NCBI GenBank assembly: GCA_900074725.1
Contig: LT598454.1
Location: 626,854 to 690,853 of the forward strand
Length of the DNA: 64,000 nt
Direction of reading: 5' to 3'
Source: Lachancea dasiensis
Lineage: Eukaryota; Ascomycota; Saccharomycetes; Saccharomycetales; Saccharomycetaceae
Numbering within the stretch: position 1 is the stretch's first letter; every line of letters starts with the position of its first letter. Below are positions 1-9,545 of this stretch, piece after piece. The translations under genes and the position numbers were made by a program. A model generated the notes under the pieces. The model did no database searches, was not told the DNA's origin, and worked only from the letters and a program-made list of their open reading frames with translations.

Positions 1-1413
1 GAAGATATGGTGGTAGGGTCTAGAATATCGAGTACCCTAAGAGAAGAAGATGAAGATGAAGATGAAGATGAAGATAAAGTTGAAGATGAAGATGAAGATA
101 AAGTTGAAGATGAAGAAGACGAATATGATGAGGCCAACTTCAGCGACGCGATCGATTATTTTCCTCAATCAAACGGTTCAAATCGCTCTGGTGGAAAGGT
201 AGCTCGCCCAGCCAAAAATCCTGGAAGGCCTAAAAGATTGTTAAGTGAGCAGGAGCAATATGCTAAAGCTTTGGAAGCTGCTCAAAAAAAAGTCTACGGC
301 GACAGACTTTTGACTCAGAGTCCAGACCTACGGGTCGGGAACCCAACGATGAGGAGGATGAGCTCATTGCGAGAACCGGCCATAGCCACTCCTGCCATTC
401 CCCAGTCAAGGCGTCGCAGTGTATCGCAAAAGGTATCTAGGATATCTCAGCACGGTTCTACAACCACAAGCGACCCAGAGCCATCTCTTGGAATGTCAGC
501 GGCTCATAAGGAGAATCTCAACAGACGCCATATGAGCGACGATGAAATGTATGCAAAAGCGTTGGAGATTGCACGCCAAAAGTACTCCGCCGAAGGAGTG
601 GCCTCAAACTCGCAACCCAAGATAAGAGTATCTTCGGGGAAAGAAAATGGCTCTAAGTTCAATGTCAAGTCGTTCTTCAACAGGGTAGCTCAGTTCAGTC
701 AAGATAACTATGGGTATCAAAACAGAAAGTCGTCATCGCCGCAGAAGGCGGCGAAGGAAAAGGGTGAGAGCCTCTCAGAAATGGACTTAAATGAATTCGA
801 TGATCACAAAGACTTTGAGAAGAAGGTGAGTTCTGTGGAAGGTGATCCTCCTGCTTCATCAAAAAATGTGCACCGCCCTCTCAAAGCCGCAATTAGTTTA
901 AAACCGACGACGAACGGACCTGGTGAGTCCAGAACAGAAGATCCATTGGAGGATACAGGGGAACTCACGACGGTCCACGAGGGAGAAATCGACACTCCAA
1001 CTAATGCCGGGATAGGCGCTACTCCTGATGTTACTTTAGAAGACGCCCAGAGGATTCAAGAGTCAGATAACAAACAAAACCTGGTAGATGGGCCGTCGTT
1101 GATAGGTGTCGAAAAAGATGTGACTGGAACGTACGATAAGCAGAGTGCCCCTACCGCTAATACTTTTCCAATTGGATCTGAGAGGCTGCCGCAGGGACAA
1201 CCTACTGTTGGATCGTCTATACCAAGCTCGCAGACTAGTTTTACGAGAAGAAGTTTGCGAGGATCTTCAGCTGGGTTAGGTCAGGACTCGCTGGAGCCTA
1301 ACACTCAAAGCGAAGGTTCAAGGGAAGTGGTCCAAGCTCCTAGAGCTTCAAAGACGGGACGAAAGTCCAATTTTTTGCAGAAACTATTCGCCCGTAAAAA
1401 GCCTCAAAGATAA
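1..1413 (+). CDS. MSC3: MSC3-like protein, 5' end beyond window
   Basis: The reading frame is open to the left edge, so the N-terminus is probably missing; the first in-window ATG is at base 7. The visible part has about 470 residues. It opens with a long run of Asp/Glu repeats, then shows two similar short segments (QYAKALEAAQKKVYGD and MYAKALEIARQKYSAE) roughly 110 residues apart, in an otherwise low-complexity Ser/Thr-rich chain, and ends in a basic tail (FLQKLFARKKPQR). There are no membrane segments or enzyme motifs. The name rests mainly on position: in S. cerevisiae MSC3 (YLR219W) lies directly before CCC1, RSA3, UTP13 and IFH1, the order seen here apart from the histone pair. Msc3 is a poorly characterised cell-periphery protein. 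The paired YAKAL segments also recall the eisosome-linked Eis1 family, which is an alternative. Confidence 0.6.
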   Translation, partial: EDMVVGSRISSTLREEDEDEDEDEDKVEDEDEDKVEDEEDEYDEANFSDAIDYFPQSNGSNRSGGKVARPAKNPGRPKRLLSEQEQYAKALEAAQKKVYGDRLLTQSPDLRVGNPTMRRMSSLREPAIATPAIPQSRRRSVSQKVSRISQHGSTTTSDPEPSLGMSAAHKENLNRRHMSDDEMYAKALEIARQKYSAEGVASNSQPKIRVSSGKENGSKFNVKSFFNRVAQFSQDNYGYQNRKSSSPQKAAKEKGESLSEMDLNEFDDHKDFEKKVSSVEGDPPASSKNVHRPLKAAISLKPTTNGPGESRTEDPLEDTGELTTVHEGEIDTPTNAGIGATPDVTLEDAQRIQESDNKQNLVDGPSLIGVEKDVTGTYDKQSAPTANTFPIGSERLPQGQPTVGSSIPSSQTSFTRRSLRGSSAGLGQDSLEPNTQSEGSREVVQAPRASKTGRKSNFLQKLFARKKPQR

Positions 1414-1618
1414 ACCGACTAGTCCACTGAAACTAGCATTTGTAAAAAATTCACTAAAATTATAACTCTGTTCCTAATATACACTTAATAGCGGGGGTGA
1501 GAGCAAATCCCATTTGTTCGCACTTCCCAGAAACAACCATCCGACATTGTTTCTTGTTGACATCACTGATTTTTACAAATTCGACATTCTTGCCTTACCC
1601 ATCCAAATCTTTTAGAAC

Positions 1619-2014
1619 TTATAGCTCCTGAGAAGCCTTGCCAGGCTTTCCAGACTTCTTTGGAAGCAAGTTTTGGTGAATGTTTGGCAATACACCACCT
1701 TGGGCGATGGTCACGTTACCTAGTAGCTTGTTAAGTTCGTCATCGTTTCTGATGGCCAACTGCAAATGACGGGGAATGATTCTGGTCTTCTTGTTGTCTC
1801 TAGCGGCATTACCGGCCAATTCCAAAATTTCGGCCGCTAGATATTCCAAAACAGCAGTCATGTAGACTGGGGCACCTGAACCGACTCTTTGAGCGTAGTT
1901 ACCTCTTCTCAAAAGTCTGTGGACTCTACCGACTGGGAAAGTCAAACCAGCCTTGGCAGATCTAGATTGGGAAGCCTTGGCAGCGGCTCCGGCCTTACCT
2001 CCTTTTCCTGACAT
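1619..2014 (-). CDS. HTA1: Histone H2A
   Basis: A 131-residue core histone that pairs with H2B in the nucleosome. The histone fold is complete ([20 protein letters not shown], the [18 protein letters not shown] helix, and the acidic-patch segment [10 protein letters not shown]). The C-terminus ends in SQEL, the Mec1/Tel1 target that gives gamma-H2A at DNA breaks. The N-terminus (MSGKGGKAG) is the usual yeast form. It is transcribed divergently from the H2B gene across 627 bp containing the shared regulatory sites. S. cerevisiae has two such pairs; this one sits near IFH1/CRF1 like HTA1-HTB1. Codons are the strongly biased set of highly expressed yeast genes. Confidence 0.97.
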   Translation of the reverse strand: MSGKGGKAGAAAKASQSRSAKAGLTFPVGRVHRLLRRGNYAQRVGSGAPVYMTAVLEYLAAEILELAGNAARDNKKTRIIPRHLQLAIRNDDELNKLLGNVTIAQGGVLPNIHQNLLPKKSGKPGKASQEL

Positions 2015-2122
2015 TTTTAGTGATATGTGTTTGTGTTGATTGGTATTAGCTCGTAATAATGCTATGTCCTTATTGTAACGAAAACTTCTTTGGTATCATT
2101 AGAATAACCCTAGGGTGCTCCC

Positions 2123-2130
2123 TTTATATA
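2123..2130 (-). promoter_or_regulatory. TATA box of H2A gene
   Basis: TATATAAA on the minus strand, about 110 bp upstream of the H2A start codon. Confidence 0.65.
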
Positions 2131-2246
2131 CGTTTTGACGCTCGCTGGAAATTGCCACTTGCTCTCCGGGTGCTCTTCAGCCTTAGCCCGTGTACTGTGT
2201 GTATCACGCTATGTATTTCCCTGTTACGGTGCAGTTCCCTTATTCC

Positions 2247-2262
2247 ATTCTCATTTGTTCGC
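2247..2262 (+). promoter_or_regulatory. Spt10-type histone UAS, one mismatch
   Basis: The plus strand reads ATTCTCATTTGTTCGC, one base away from the (G/A)TTCC-N6-TTCNC Spt10 consensus. It faces the exact match at 2270-2285 across a 7-bp gap, so the two form an inverted pair. Confidence 0.55.
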
Positions 2263-2269
2263 GTACTTT

Positions 2270-2285
2270 GCGAACAACCTGGAAC
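2270..2285 (-). promoter_or_regulatory. Spt10-type histone UAS, exact match
   Basis: On the minus strand this reads GTTCCAGGTTGTTCGC, which fits the known Spt10 histone UAS consensus (G/A)TTCC-N6-TTCNC at every defined position. It lies between the two histone genes, where such elements drive S-phase expression of both. Confidence 0.7.
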
Positions 2286-2551
2286 GCTGAGAATCGGCTC
2301 CTTAGGACTGCCACAAATTCAATTTTTTCGTAAACGCGACCTTCGTCGTTAGTATGGGTTGCCCTCGTCACTACCAAAATAGGAAATTTTTGTGAAAAAA
2401 TTAATTAATTGGCCAAGGATGGACCGAGTTATTCGCGCCTGAAAGCAAACCTCAGGCGAAGGAACTGGGCCGCTTTAAATTGGACATTTGCAGATGGTTA
2501 CCGCAGTGTTGTAGGATTGCGAGTTAGGGTGGCGTTTCGTGAAAAAATTTG

Positions 2552-2559
2552 TATATAAG
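2552..2559 (+). promoter_or_regulatory. TATA box of H2B gene
   Basis: TATATAAG on the plus strand, about 85 bp upstream of the H2B ATG at 2642. Confidence 0.65.
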
Positions 2560-2641
2560 GGAGGGGACTGTGCGGTTGGTACCATCATCCTCGTCCGTTT
2601 TGGAGCCACAGACCAACACATCAACCAATCTAACAGTAATC

Positions 2642-3040
2642 ATGTCCGCTAAAGCCGAAAAGAAACCAGCCTCTAAAGCTCCAGCTGAGAAGAAGCCAGC
2701 CGCCAAGAAGACTGCTTCTTCCATGGACGCCAGCAAAAAGAGAGTCAAGGTTAGAAAGGAAACCTACTCCTCCTACATCTACAAAGTGTTGAAGCAAACA
2801 CACCCTGACACCGGTATCTCTCAAAAATCCATGTCGATTTTGAACTCTTTTGTCAATGACATTTTCGAGAGAATTGCCTCCGAAGCCTCCAAGTTGGCCG
2901 CTTACAACAAGAAATCTACCATCTCCGCCAGAGAAATCCAAACTGCCGTCAGGTTGATTCTTCCAGGTGAGTTGGCCAAGCACGCTGTCTCGGAAGGTAC
3001 CAGAGCCGTGACCAAGTACTCCTCTTCCACCCAAGCCTAA
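2642..3040 (+). CDS. HTB1: Histone H2B
   Basis: A 132-residue H2B. The start is ATG 2642 ([14 protein letters not shown]); the frame is open 31 codons further upstream, but that stretch overlaps the TATA region and is not histone-like. The Lys/Ala-rich tail is followed by the full histone fold ([59 protein letters not shown]). The C-terminal helix ends [11 protein letters not shown] and contains the lysine known to be ubiquitinated by Rad6-Bre1. It is expressed divergently with H2A from the shared promoter. Confidence 0.97.
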   Translation: MSAKAEKKPASKAPAEKKPAAKKTASSMDASKKRVKVRKETYSSYIYKVLKQTHPDTGISQKSMSILNSFVNDIFERIASEASKLAAYNKKSTISAREIQTAVRLILPGELAKHAVSEGTRAVTKYSSSTQA

Positions 3041-4440
3041 ACGGCTGGGGCACGATATTCTGGTATAGCCACCGATCACGGACCCTGTATCGATTAGAAA
3101 TGTAGTTTTGTACAATAGTAATGGGAATATGATAATTTTTTGGGAAGTCAGGAACGCTTTAGTCTGGGGGCGTTGTCCTCAGCTGCGGTGCAAGCTGAGC
3201 AGCAGCATTGAGACTAAATGATCTGAGAGCTTTGTAGCTGCAGCTCAGCAGCACCTTTCGAGATAGCATTTTTGAAAACACTGGAGCTCGTTTGACATCC
3301 GCGATTGGTGTAAGGAAAGGAGTATACACAATCATAAACCACCTAGTGTGATTCCGTGCCCAAGGAAGGCGCCTCTATGTTGAACTTCGCTTCTCAAGAA
3401 ACATCAGGTGATGTTGATCGTTATGTACGTCTGTGACGCCGGCGAGCTGTTGTGTTATCTTACCAGGTAAGAGCGATCAGCTTACAACTAGCGGTGAACT
3501 CCTCCCCTCGGAGTGTATAACTTTGGACTAGGTGCTCTAGAGATGATAAGGTATGATGTTTATTTGATGTTTGTTAGTTTCATGTTCACAGGTTTATTAT
3601 TACTAAACTAATGTTACCTTTCTGTCACTATACATAAATAAACATACACATAATGAAGAAGAAAACACCGAACTGATGGAAACTTACTAGTTCCAAAGTC
3701 TATGCGGTCTCTGAATCATCCAACAATGAAACAAATTGCCTTTACTTGCCGAGTTTCCAAGTATAGGTCACTGCAGCAAAGTTTTGCACCAGGAGTATGA
3801 TGGACAAGAAGAAGAGCTTCATCACCGCATTGCTATCTCTCAAACGAACAGTGATTATCTACGCACCTAAACTCAGCTGTCCAGAGCCTACGAAGCTGAG
3901 ATTTATTTTCCCGTCGTTGGGTGACTAATGAAAACGATTCTTATTGGTCGTACAACGGCATCCGTCCTTGGCCGTGCTCATCTCGGACAGGGCTCTTGAA
4001 AACGAGGAAAGCGCGATCCTATATAATAAGCCTTGCCAAACAGGTCCGCCCGAAGCGTCAAGCAAGAGTTTACAGACAGTGAAGACGAGGTCTGGTACTG
4101 GTTCAGATTGATAACCATAGACGTTCAACAAACAGGGAGTTGAACCACTTGCAGGACATCCTTTCAACTTTTGCTGGGAGCCGATTTGACAAAGTTTGCG
4201 TTTTGTGGAAAGAACTGACTTACACGACAGTAGAGCGCACAGGTTATCTGTTAGTTGACAGATCTTCCAATAAATACTTTCCAAGTGGCAGAAGTCTCTG
4301 GAATTGAACTTGAGCTGGGTTTAAGTTTCGCGAAAGTCTCTCGCCCACTGCTTGTTTTTTGTGTAAGAAAGACGACAGCCTTGAAGTGCTAATTTCGGTC
4401 AGTTGAACAAAGTTACGTTGCCTGAGGCCTCATCATCAAA
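3041..4440. other. 1.4 kb intergenic region, H2B to CCC1
   Basis: This holds the H2B 3' flank and the CCC1 promoter. The longest minus-strand frame (3925-4284) has no usable ATG and resembles nothing recognised. No tRNA boxes, snoRNA boxes or repeats were found. For a yeast gap it is long, so an unannotated non-coding RNA cannot be excluded. Confidence 0.5.
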
Positions 4441-5313
4441 ATGTCGATTGTTGCCATCAAAAATGCAGTCGTGAGGCTACTTACAAAAGACTCAAGCGAT
4501 GCTCCTCTTCTTACCAGCAATGCTTCGCAGGCGCCGGAAAACGGTGGCTATTCGAGTACTAGCGATGAAGAACGTGGGAAACTTGAGGACAAACGTGAAG
4601 AACGCAAAGGTGGTATTCTTGGCTCCTGGGATCCAAGGATCATGAGCGACCTTATTATTGGACTGAGTGATGGTCTAACGGTACCGTTTGCTCTTACGGC
4701 CGGCCTTTCCTCCCTCGGCGATGCTAAGTTAGTTATCACCGGTGGCTTTGCCGAATTAGTCTCGGGTGCAATTTCCATGGGTCTAGGAGGATATTTAGGT
4801 GCCAAAAGTGAATCAGATTATTACCGCGCTGAAATGAAAAAGGAGAAACGCAAATTTTACAATAACATGATATTGATCAACCGTGAAATTGAGGATATTT
4901 TGCTCGAAATCAACCCTAATTTTACGGACGAGACCATCGTGTCCTTCATTAAAGATCTACAGAGGTCACCAGAACTAATGGTCGATTTCATTATTAGATA
5001 TGGCCGCGGCCTGGACGAGCCTGCAGATAATCGTCAATTGGTAAGCGCTTTAACTATTGGAGGTGGTTACCTGGCAGGTGGGTTTGTACCCCTAATCCCT
5101 TACTTCTTCGTCGAGCAAGTAGGTTCCGGTTTGATCATATCTATAATACTGATGTCGATAACGCTTTTCTGGTTTGGTTATGTTAAGGCTGCAATCTCCA
5201 TGAGTGACAGCTGTTCAACAAGAAGAAAGGTTGGCGAAGGTTTGCAAATGGTCGTTGTTGGGGGTATGGCTGCAGGCGCTGCTTGGTTCATGGTAAGAAT
5301 TATAGATCAATGA
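4441..5313 (+). CDS. CCC1: Vacuolar Fe/Mn transporter Ccc1
   Basis: A 290-residue member of the CCC1/VIT1 family, which moves Fe2+ and Mn2+ from cytosol into the vacuole. A polar N-terminal tail of about 70 residues is followed by the first membrane segments (IMSDLIIGLSDGLTVPFALT and the Gly-rich FAELVSGAISMGLGGYLGAK). Next comes a charged Glu-rich cytosolic helical region (about 120-190), which in VIT1 relatives forms the metal-binding domain. Three hydrophobic segments lie in the last third. Length is close to the S. cerevisiae protein (322 aa). Its position before RSA3 matches YLR220W. In S. cerevisiae expression is induced by high iron through Yap5; no Yap5 site was identified here. Confidence 0.93.
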   Translation: MSIVAIKNAVVRLLTKDSSDAPLLTSNASQAPENGGYSSTSDEERGKLEDKREERKGGILGSWDPRIMSDLIIGLSDGLTVPFALTAGLSSLGDAKLVITGGFAELVSGAISMGLGGYLGAKSESDYYRAEMKKEKRKFYNNMILINREIEDILLEINPNFTDETIVSFIKDLQRSPELMVDFIIRYGRGLDEPADNRQLVSALTIGGGYLAGGFVPLIPYFFVEQVGSGLIISIILMSITLFWFGYVKAAISMSDSCSTRRKVGEGLQMVVVGGMAAGAAWFMVRIIDQ

Positions 5314-5567
5314 CAAAGTGGATGAAATTTAGAAGGACCATAATTAGCAGTTTTCAAGTACATGCTCTGTTGGACGTGATTCAAAAAAGCAAGGGTCACA
5401 ATGCTTGGGGAGTTATGCTAACTAATTTTCTGCTTGAGTGCGCGCGTTACGGTCGAAATTTATCCTACCTAACTATCGAAATGCTGTATAATATATAACT
5501 ACAAATAAACTTAGTGTTCTTCCAAATATTTGACCGCGACTGCAACTTATGTATAATACACGAACTC

Positions 5568-6164
5568 TTATTTTTCGGATTCCACGACAGTTCTGAGAGT
5601 GTCTATATCAAACATATGACCACCATCTTTTAGGACATTTGCCAGAAGAACAAGTGATTTTGGTGTGAAGTCCGGCGCTTCTCTCAAAGAGTTGATATCC
5701 TCGCCATAATGATTGAATAGAACACTGAGATACGAATTTTTGAGTTGTCCCTCGCTCTCAGTACTGGATATCTTATTCTGAGCTTCCTCTATTGCGCTTT
5801 CTATTTTCGAAAGATCTATGGTATTCACATTTTTTCGAGGATTTTCAGATAGATCAGTCTTGGTGAAAGGAATCTCGTTGAGCACCTGTCGTGTCGTATT
5901 TCCAAGTGTCTCACCAACATTTTTTTCGACTGTCTCTTCTGCATCTGAAAGCTCAACATCCGACAGTTGGACAGCATCAACTCGTTCTTTGTCATTCGGA
6001 TCGCCCAGGGCTAGCTTATCAGCTCCATCAACATCTGATTCAGCCCCAGATGATGAGGAGTCTGAGGAGGATTCTGAGTCAGAGACCTCTACCGTTCTTC
6101 TTTTCTTACTTCTTCTTGTTTTCTTTGCAGTACCATCAGCAGCACGACGCTCTGTCACAGACAT
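5568..6164 (-). CDS. RSA3: Ribosome assembly factor Rsa3
   Basis: A 198-residue protein with a basic, nuclear-type N-terminus (KKTRRSKKRRTVE), a Ser/Asp/Glu-rich middle, and a conserved C-terminal segment (about 145-195: YLSVLFNHYGEDINSLRE through DIDTLRTVVESE) typical of Rsa3. Rsa3 acts in the nucleolus in early 60S subunit assembly with the Dbp6 complex. The S. cerevisiae protein is 220 aa. The order CCC1-RSA3-UTP13 is the same as YLR220W-YLR221C-YLR222C, with RSA3 and UTP13 on the same strand. Confidence 0.88.
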   Translation of the reverse strand: MSVTERRAADGTAKKTRRSKKRRTVEVSDSESSSDSSSSGAESDVDGADKLALGDPNDKERVDAVQLSDVELSDAEETVEKNVGETLGNTTRQVLNEIPFTKTDLSENPRKNVNTIDLSKIESAIEEAQNKISSTESEGQLKNSYLSVLFNHYGEDINSLREAPDFTPKSLVLLANVLKDGGHMFDIDTLRTVVESEK

Positions 6165-6481
6165 CTGCTTAATCTGCCTGCTGTTTGAATCTGCCAGGCC
6201 GCTAGTGCGCAGCTCATCGCACTAGTATTTTCTATTCAAATTTTTGGATAATAAGGTGTTCGGTCACGCATGTGTTGACAGGCAATTACAAAATGATTTA
6301 CACCAGCGTCCGCTTTCCACAGCTCTGGGTCAGATCTAGAGCGATACAAAACTGGTGGCAGGTTTTCAAGAAGACACGGGTTTCAATTTTGTGAAAGTTG
6401 ATTACAATAATGTACTGGTCCATAAGTCATTACCAGCGCTTGCCGGCATTACAGTGTGTGAATTGTTTAATGCTAAAAAAT
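6165..6481. other. Intergenic: RSA3 promoter and UTP13 3' flank
   Basis: 317 bp between two minus-strand genes. No motif strong enough to report. Confidence 0.5.
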
Positions 6482-8977
6482 TTACATGAATTTATTCATC
6501 TCCACCAATGAATAATCTAATATGTAGCTTTGCTCGACTAGGTCATCAATCCGCGTGAGATGTCTTTGTGTGTAAGGAATGATAGCCTCAATGATGCTCA
6601 TAATGCCAGGAATATCACTTAGCGACGTAATGTTGTGACGCATCAAGATACACCGGATGACTTTCTGAGCTACTGAATGGGTAGATGCATTTGTATTCCA
6701 GTCTCTGCTCCGTTTCATGAGTTTCATAACTTGCTCATTGTCCAACGTGCCTATAACATTGTCAAGTTCTTCGTTGAAAACAAAGCCGGCATCCTGGGTT
6801 TTAGCGGTTGAGCTGCTGTCGAGCACTCTGTACAGCCTCATAGGATGGTCCAAAGTCATAGCTAATAAGAATGCATTCGTCCAATCACCTTGGGATAGGT
6901 AGTTTTGCAAGGATTGTTCTTGCTCTATTCTCATCTTCTCATTCTCTAAGTTTTGCAGCGCTTCTTCTTCACTACAATCTCTCCAAAATTGAAATACTCC
7001 ATCTGCGTCGGCCGTGGCAAACTTTTCGCCATCCTGTAGCACGCTCAGAGACCATATTCTGTTATCGTGTGCATCCAAGGTCCGGATACATTCACCAGTA
7101 GAAAGATCCCAGAGTTTGATTAGGCCATCTGCACCTGTGCTGATCATTTGCTTGTCTTTGTTAATGAAAGAGCATCTTTGAACAGCATTTGTGTGTCCCT
7201 CAAGGGTCTTGACGACTGAGAAGGTATCCAGGGACCAGACTTTTATAGTCTTATCACCAGAAGCTGTAGCGAGCAGCTTTTCATATTGGCAGAAGGATAC
7301 GTCCCAGAGACCCCGCTTATGGTTCGCTAAGGTACCCTCTAATTCACCGGTGTCCACGTTCCATATCTTACACGTTTTGTCATAGGAGGCAGTTGCAAAC
7401 ACGGAGTCATTAGGCGCGATGGAAAGTGCATTGATATCTTTCTCATGTGCCCTTCGCGTGTAATCAGAGACTTTGATGATATGGACTTCCTTGTCTTTGA
7501 TATCTGGCTTGGGAACTGCCCACTTTTTGATCGTCAAATCGTTTGAGGCAGTTATAATGAACTCTGGCCAGCCTCTGCGTATCACATTAGGTAGTCCGAC
7601 CGCTGTCACAGGCCCAGCATGCCCAGTGTATTTAGCATACATTTCAAACTTGGATAGATCTGGGTTATACTTCCATAATATCGCGGTGTGATCTTTAGAG
7701 CAAGTCGCTAACCAACTGCCATCTTCACTGGCATCTACTGCATTAAGCAGATCAGTGTGGCCCTCGTACAGTTCAACCTCCAAAGGCAAACTGATTTTAT
7801 CAGCCTTTGCATCAGCCTTTTCATCTGCAGTATCCTTGATGAGATCCTCATCCTCATCCAATAAATGATGAGGAATAACTCTAAGGGCAGGCGAGTTGGT
7901 AGCTAAAGCCAACATGCTAAGATTGGGCCCGACAAACTTCATGTCCGCCACGGTGCCATGATTACCAGCAATTTTATGATCGATCACGATGGCTTCACTG
8001 GCTTCGTCTAAGGATTTCTTGATATCAACCACGAATAAAGTTTGGTCTGATAAAACGAGATACATTTTGCAAGAGCGCAATATGGGAAGGACACCTATGA
8101 TAAATAGTTCTTCAATTGGCTTCTCTGTAGACTTCACAATGGATCCAGACTCCATGGATAACACCTGGAAGACAGCATCCCCACCAGCAGTATAAAAAAG
8201 GTCATCTCCTCCTGGGAGGCTGATGAACCCACATGACTCTATCTGCCGATGCACAGGTATGGTCTTCAAAAGCTGCACCCTTTTCTTTGAACTTAGCTGA
8301 TGAAGATTGACAATGTCATCCCTGCCACCTGATAGAAGTTGCAATTGGCCTTCACTTTCCAGCGATGATTCCGACGAGGGCGTAGGTCGAAAATCCAAAC
8401 CTCTTACGGCAGAAGTGTGCTCTTGCATGGTATGCAGACATTTTCGATCAACCAAATCCCATACCTTAACCATACCATTAGTGTCACCAGTAGCCAGCCT
8501 CCAGGTGGTGCTATTGACCTCACCGTAGAATTTTACGCTTGATATCGTGCCGCCATGGCCCTTGAACGAATGTGTCACGTAGCCGTTGGCGATGTCCACA
8601 ACCGTGACACTACCATCGGTACCTCCCAAAGCTACCAAAGTCGAGCTTGCATCGCAGTCCATCACATATACGGGCGAGGACATTTTCATAGACCTCACCA
8701 CTCTCTTGGCACTTAAACTATAGATTCGGAGTAACTGAGCTTGCGACACAAAACACAAAAAGTTTGCATCAGGGGTTAACCTTAAGGCCGTAATCTCTTG
8801 TTCATCATCGTTTTCGATTCTGTGCAAGATCTGCTTAGCAGCAACATCCATGATGTTCACCTCATCGATTACCGATGTTGCCAAAAGTTGACCATCCTCT
8901 GAGGCCGAGGCTACGGCTCCGCTTCCAGCGTAAAAGGGCCGTAATTCGCGGTTCGAATACCGAGTTTTTAAATCCAT
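6482..8977 (-). CDS. UTP13: U3 snoRNP WD40 protein Utp13
   Basis: An 831-residue WD-repeat protein (S. cerevisiae 817 aa). Residues about 15-690 contain many WD40 blades in two groups, for example LATGDTNGMVKVWDL, LATCSKDHTAILWK, FATASYDKTCKIWNV and LATASGDKTIKVWSL, consistent with a tandem double propeller. The last 140 or so residues (from EEEALQNLENEKMRIEQEQ) form the alpha-helical Utp13 C-terminal domain, which ends in YSLVEMNKFM. Utp13 is a subunit of the UTP-B module of the small-subunit processome, which binds the 5' external spacer of pre-rRNA during 18S processing. Its neighbours RSA3 and IFH1 also serve ribosome production. Confidence 0.95.
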   Translation of the reverse strand: MDLKTRYSNRELRPFYAGSGAVASASEDGQLLATSVIDEVNIMDVAAKQILHRIENDDEQEITALRLTPDANFLCFVSQAQLLRIYSLSAKRVVRSMKMSSPVYVMDCDASSTLVALGGTDGSVTVVDIANGYVTHSFKGHGGTISSVKFYGEVNSTTWRLATGDTNGMVKVWDLVDRKCLHTMQEHTSAVRGLDFRPTPSSESSLESEGQLQLLSGGRDDIVNLHQLSSKKRVQLLKTIPVHRQIESCGFISLPGGDDLFYTAGGDAVFQVLSMESGSIVKSTEKPIEELFIIGVLPILRSCKMYLVLSDQTLFVVDIKKSLDEASEAIVIDHKIAGNHGTVADMKFVGPNLSMLALATNSPALRVIPHHLLDEDEDLIKDTADEKADAKADKISLPLEVELYEGHTDLLNAVDASEDGSWLATCSKDHTAILWKYNPDLSKFEMYAKYTGHAGPVTAVGLPNVIRRGWPEFIITASNDLTIKKWAVPKPDIKDKEVHIIKVSDYTRRAHEKDINALSIAPNDSVFATASYDKTCKIWNVDTGELEGTLANHKRGLWDVSFCQYEKLLATASGDKTIKVWSLDTFSVVKTLEGHTNAVQRCSFINKDKQMISTGADGLIKLWDLSTGECIRTLDAHDNRIWSLSVLQDGEKFATADADGVFQFWRDCSEEEALQNLENEKMRIEQEQSLQNYLSQGDWTNAFLLAMTLDHPMRLYRVLDSSSTAKTQDAGFVFNEELDNVIGTLDNEQVMKLMKRSRDWNTNASTHSVAQKVIRCILMRHNITSLSDIPGIMSIIEAIIPYTQRHLTRIDDLVEQSYILDYSLVEMNKFM

Positions 8978-9545
8978 AGCGAAATCTTAAAAGTATCTCA
9001 GATCTTGTAGAATACGGCTATTGGTTTTGTCGATGAGCAAGCGCCATTCAAACTTTTCATCAAATTTTCGATGAGCATCATTTAGAAATTTAAAATCACG
9101 AGTATAGATGAGTACCATCTAAATCAGTGAGGTCCTCTGAGTCCATCAATCTGAAGGCCTCTACGACAAAGAACAAACTTACTGCATTCGGCTGGAATGC
9201 CACTTGTGAACTTTTGACATTTTGCGATACCTTAAGAAGCACAACAAGGCCACTTATTATATAGTCTTGATTCTTGTGGTAGGCTCGAGCCTAGTTGTTA
9301 AAAATGCTGATATACAAGTTGAGCTGTCACGTCCGTTGATAGCTCTCTGCTGATAAAAAATACCCAGTAAGTTGTGCTGCAATGAACAGCTTCCCCAAAA
9401 CTAAAACAAAATAACATTGCAAAATTTCTCTGCATGATTCCAATGCTTGAGATGATAGACGCTCTTAAGAACGATAGATGCAATGAGATGCCTGTGCCGA
9501 CAAAAAAAGCCTGTAGAGATCAAAACGACAGATTGTTGACTTTTT
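8978..9545. other. Intergenic: UTP13 promoter and IFH1 3' flank
   Basis: 568 bp between two minus-strand genes. Short frames (9298-9483, 9401-9595) look random and one overlaps the end of IFH1. No RAP1 or RRPE/PAC element was recognised by eye. Confidence 0.5.

Larger units (their letters stand above)
2015..2641. promoter_or_regulatory. Divergent HTA-HTB promoter
   Basis: This is the shared promoter between the divergent H2A and H2B genes. It contains a TATA box for each gene and at least two Spt10-type histone UAS matches (listed separately), embedded in a stretch rich in TTCGCG and GCGAA words. No other gene is seen in it. The chance word TACTAAC near 2350 on the minus strand has no matching donor site. 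Confidence 0.85.

Noticed and set aside
2348-2354. TACTAAC branch-site word upstream of H2A
   Set aside because: There is no GTATGT-type donor at a sensible distance; histone genes of this clade are intronless.
3925-4284. 119-codon minus-strand ORF before CCC1
   Set aside because: It starts at TTG and no usable ATG lies near its beginning; nothing recognisable.
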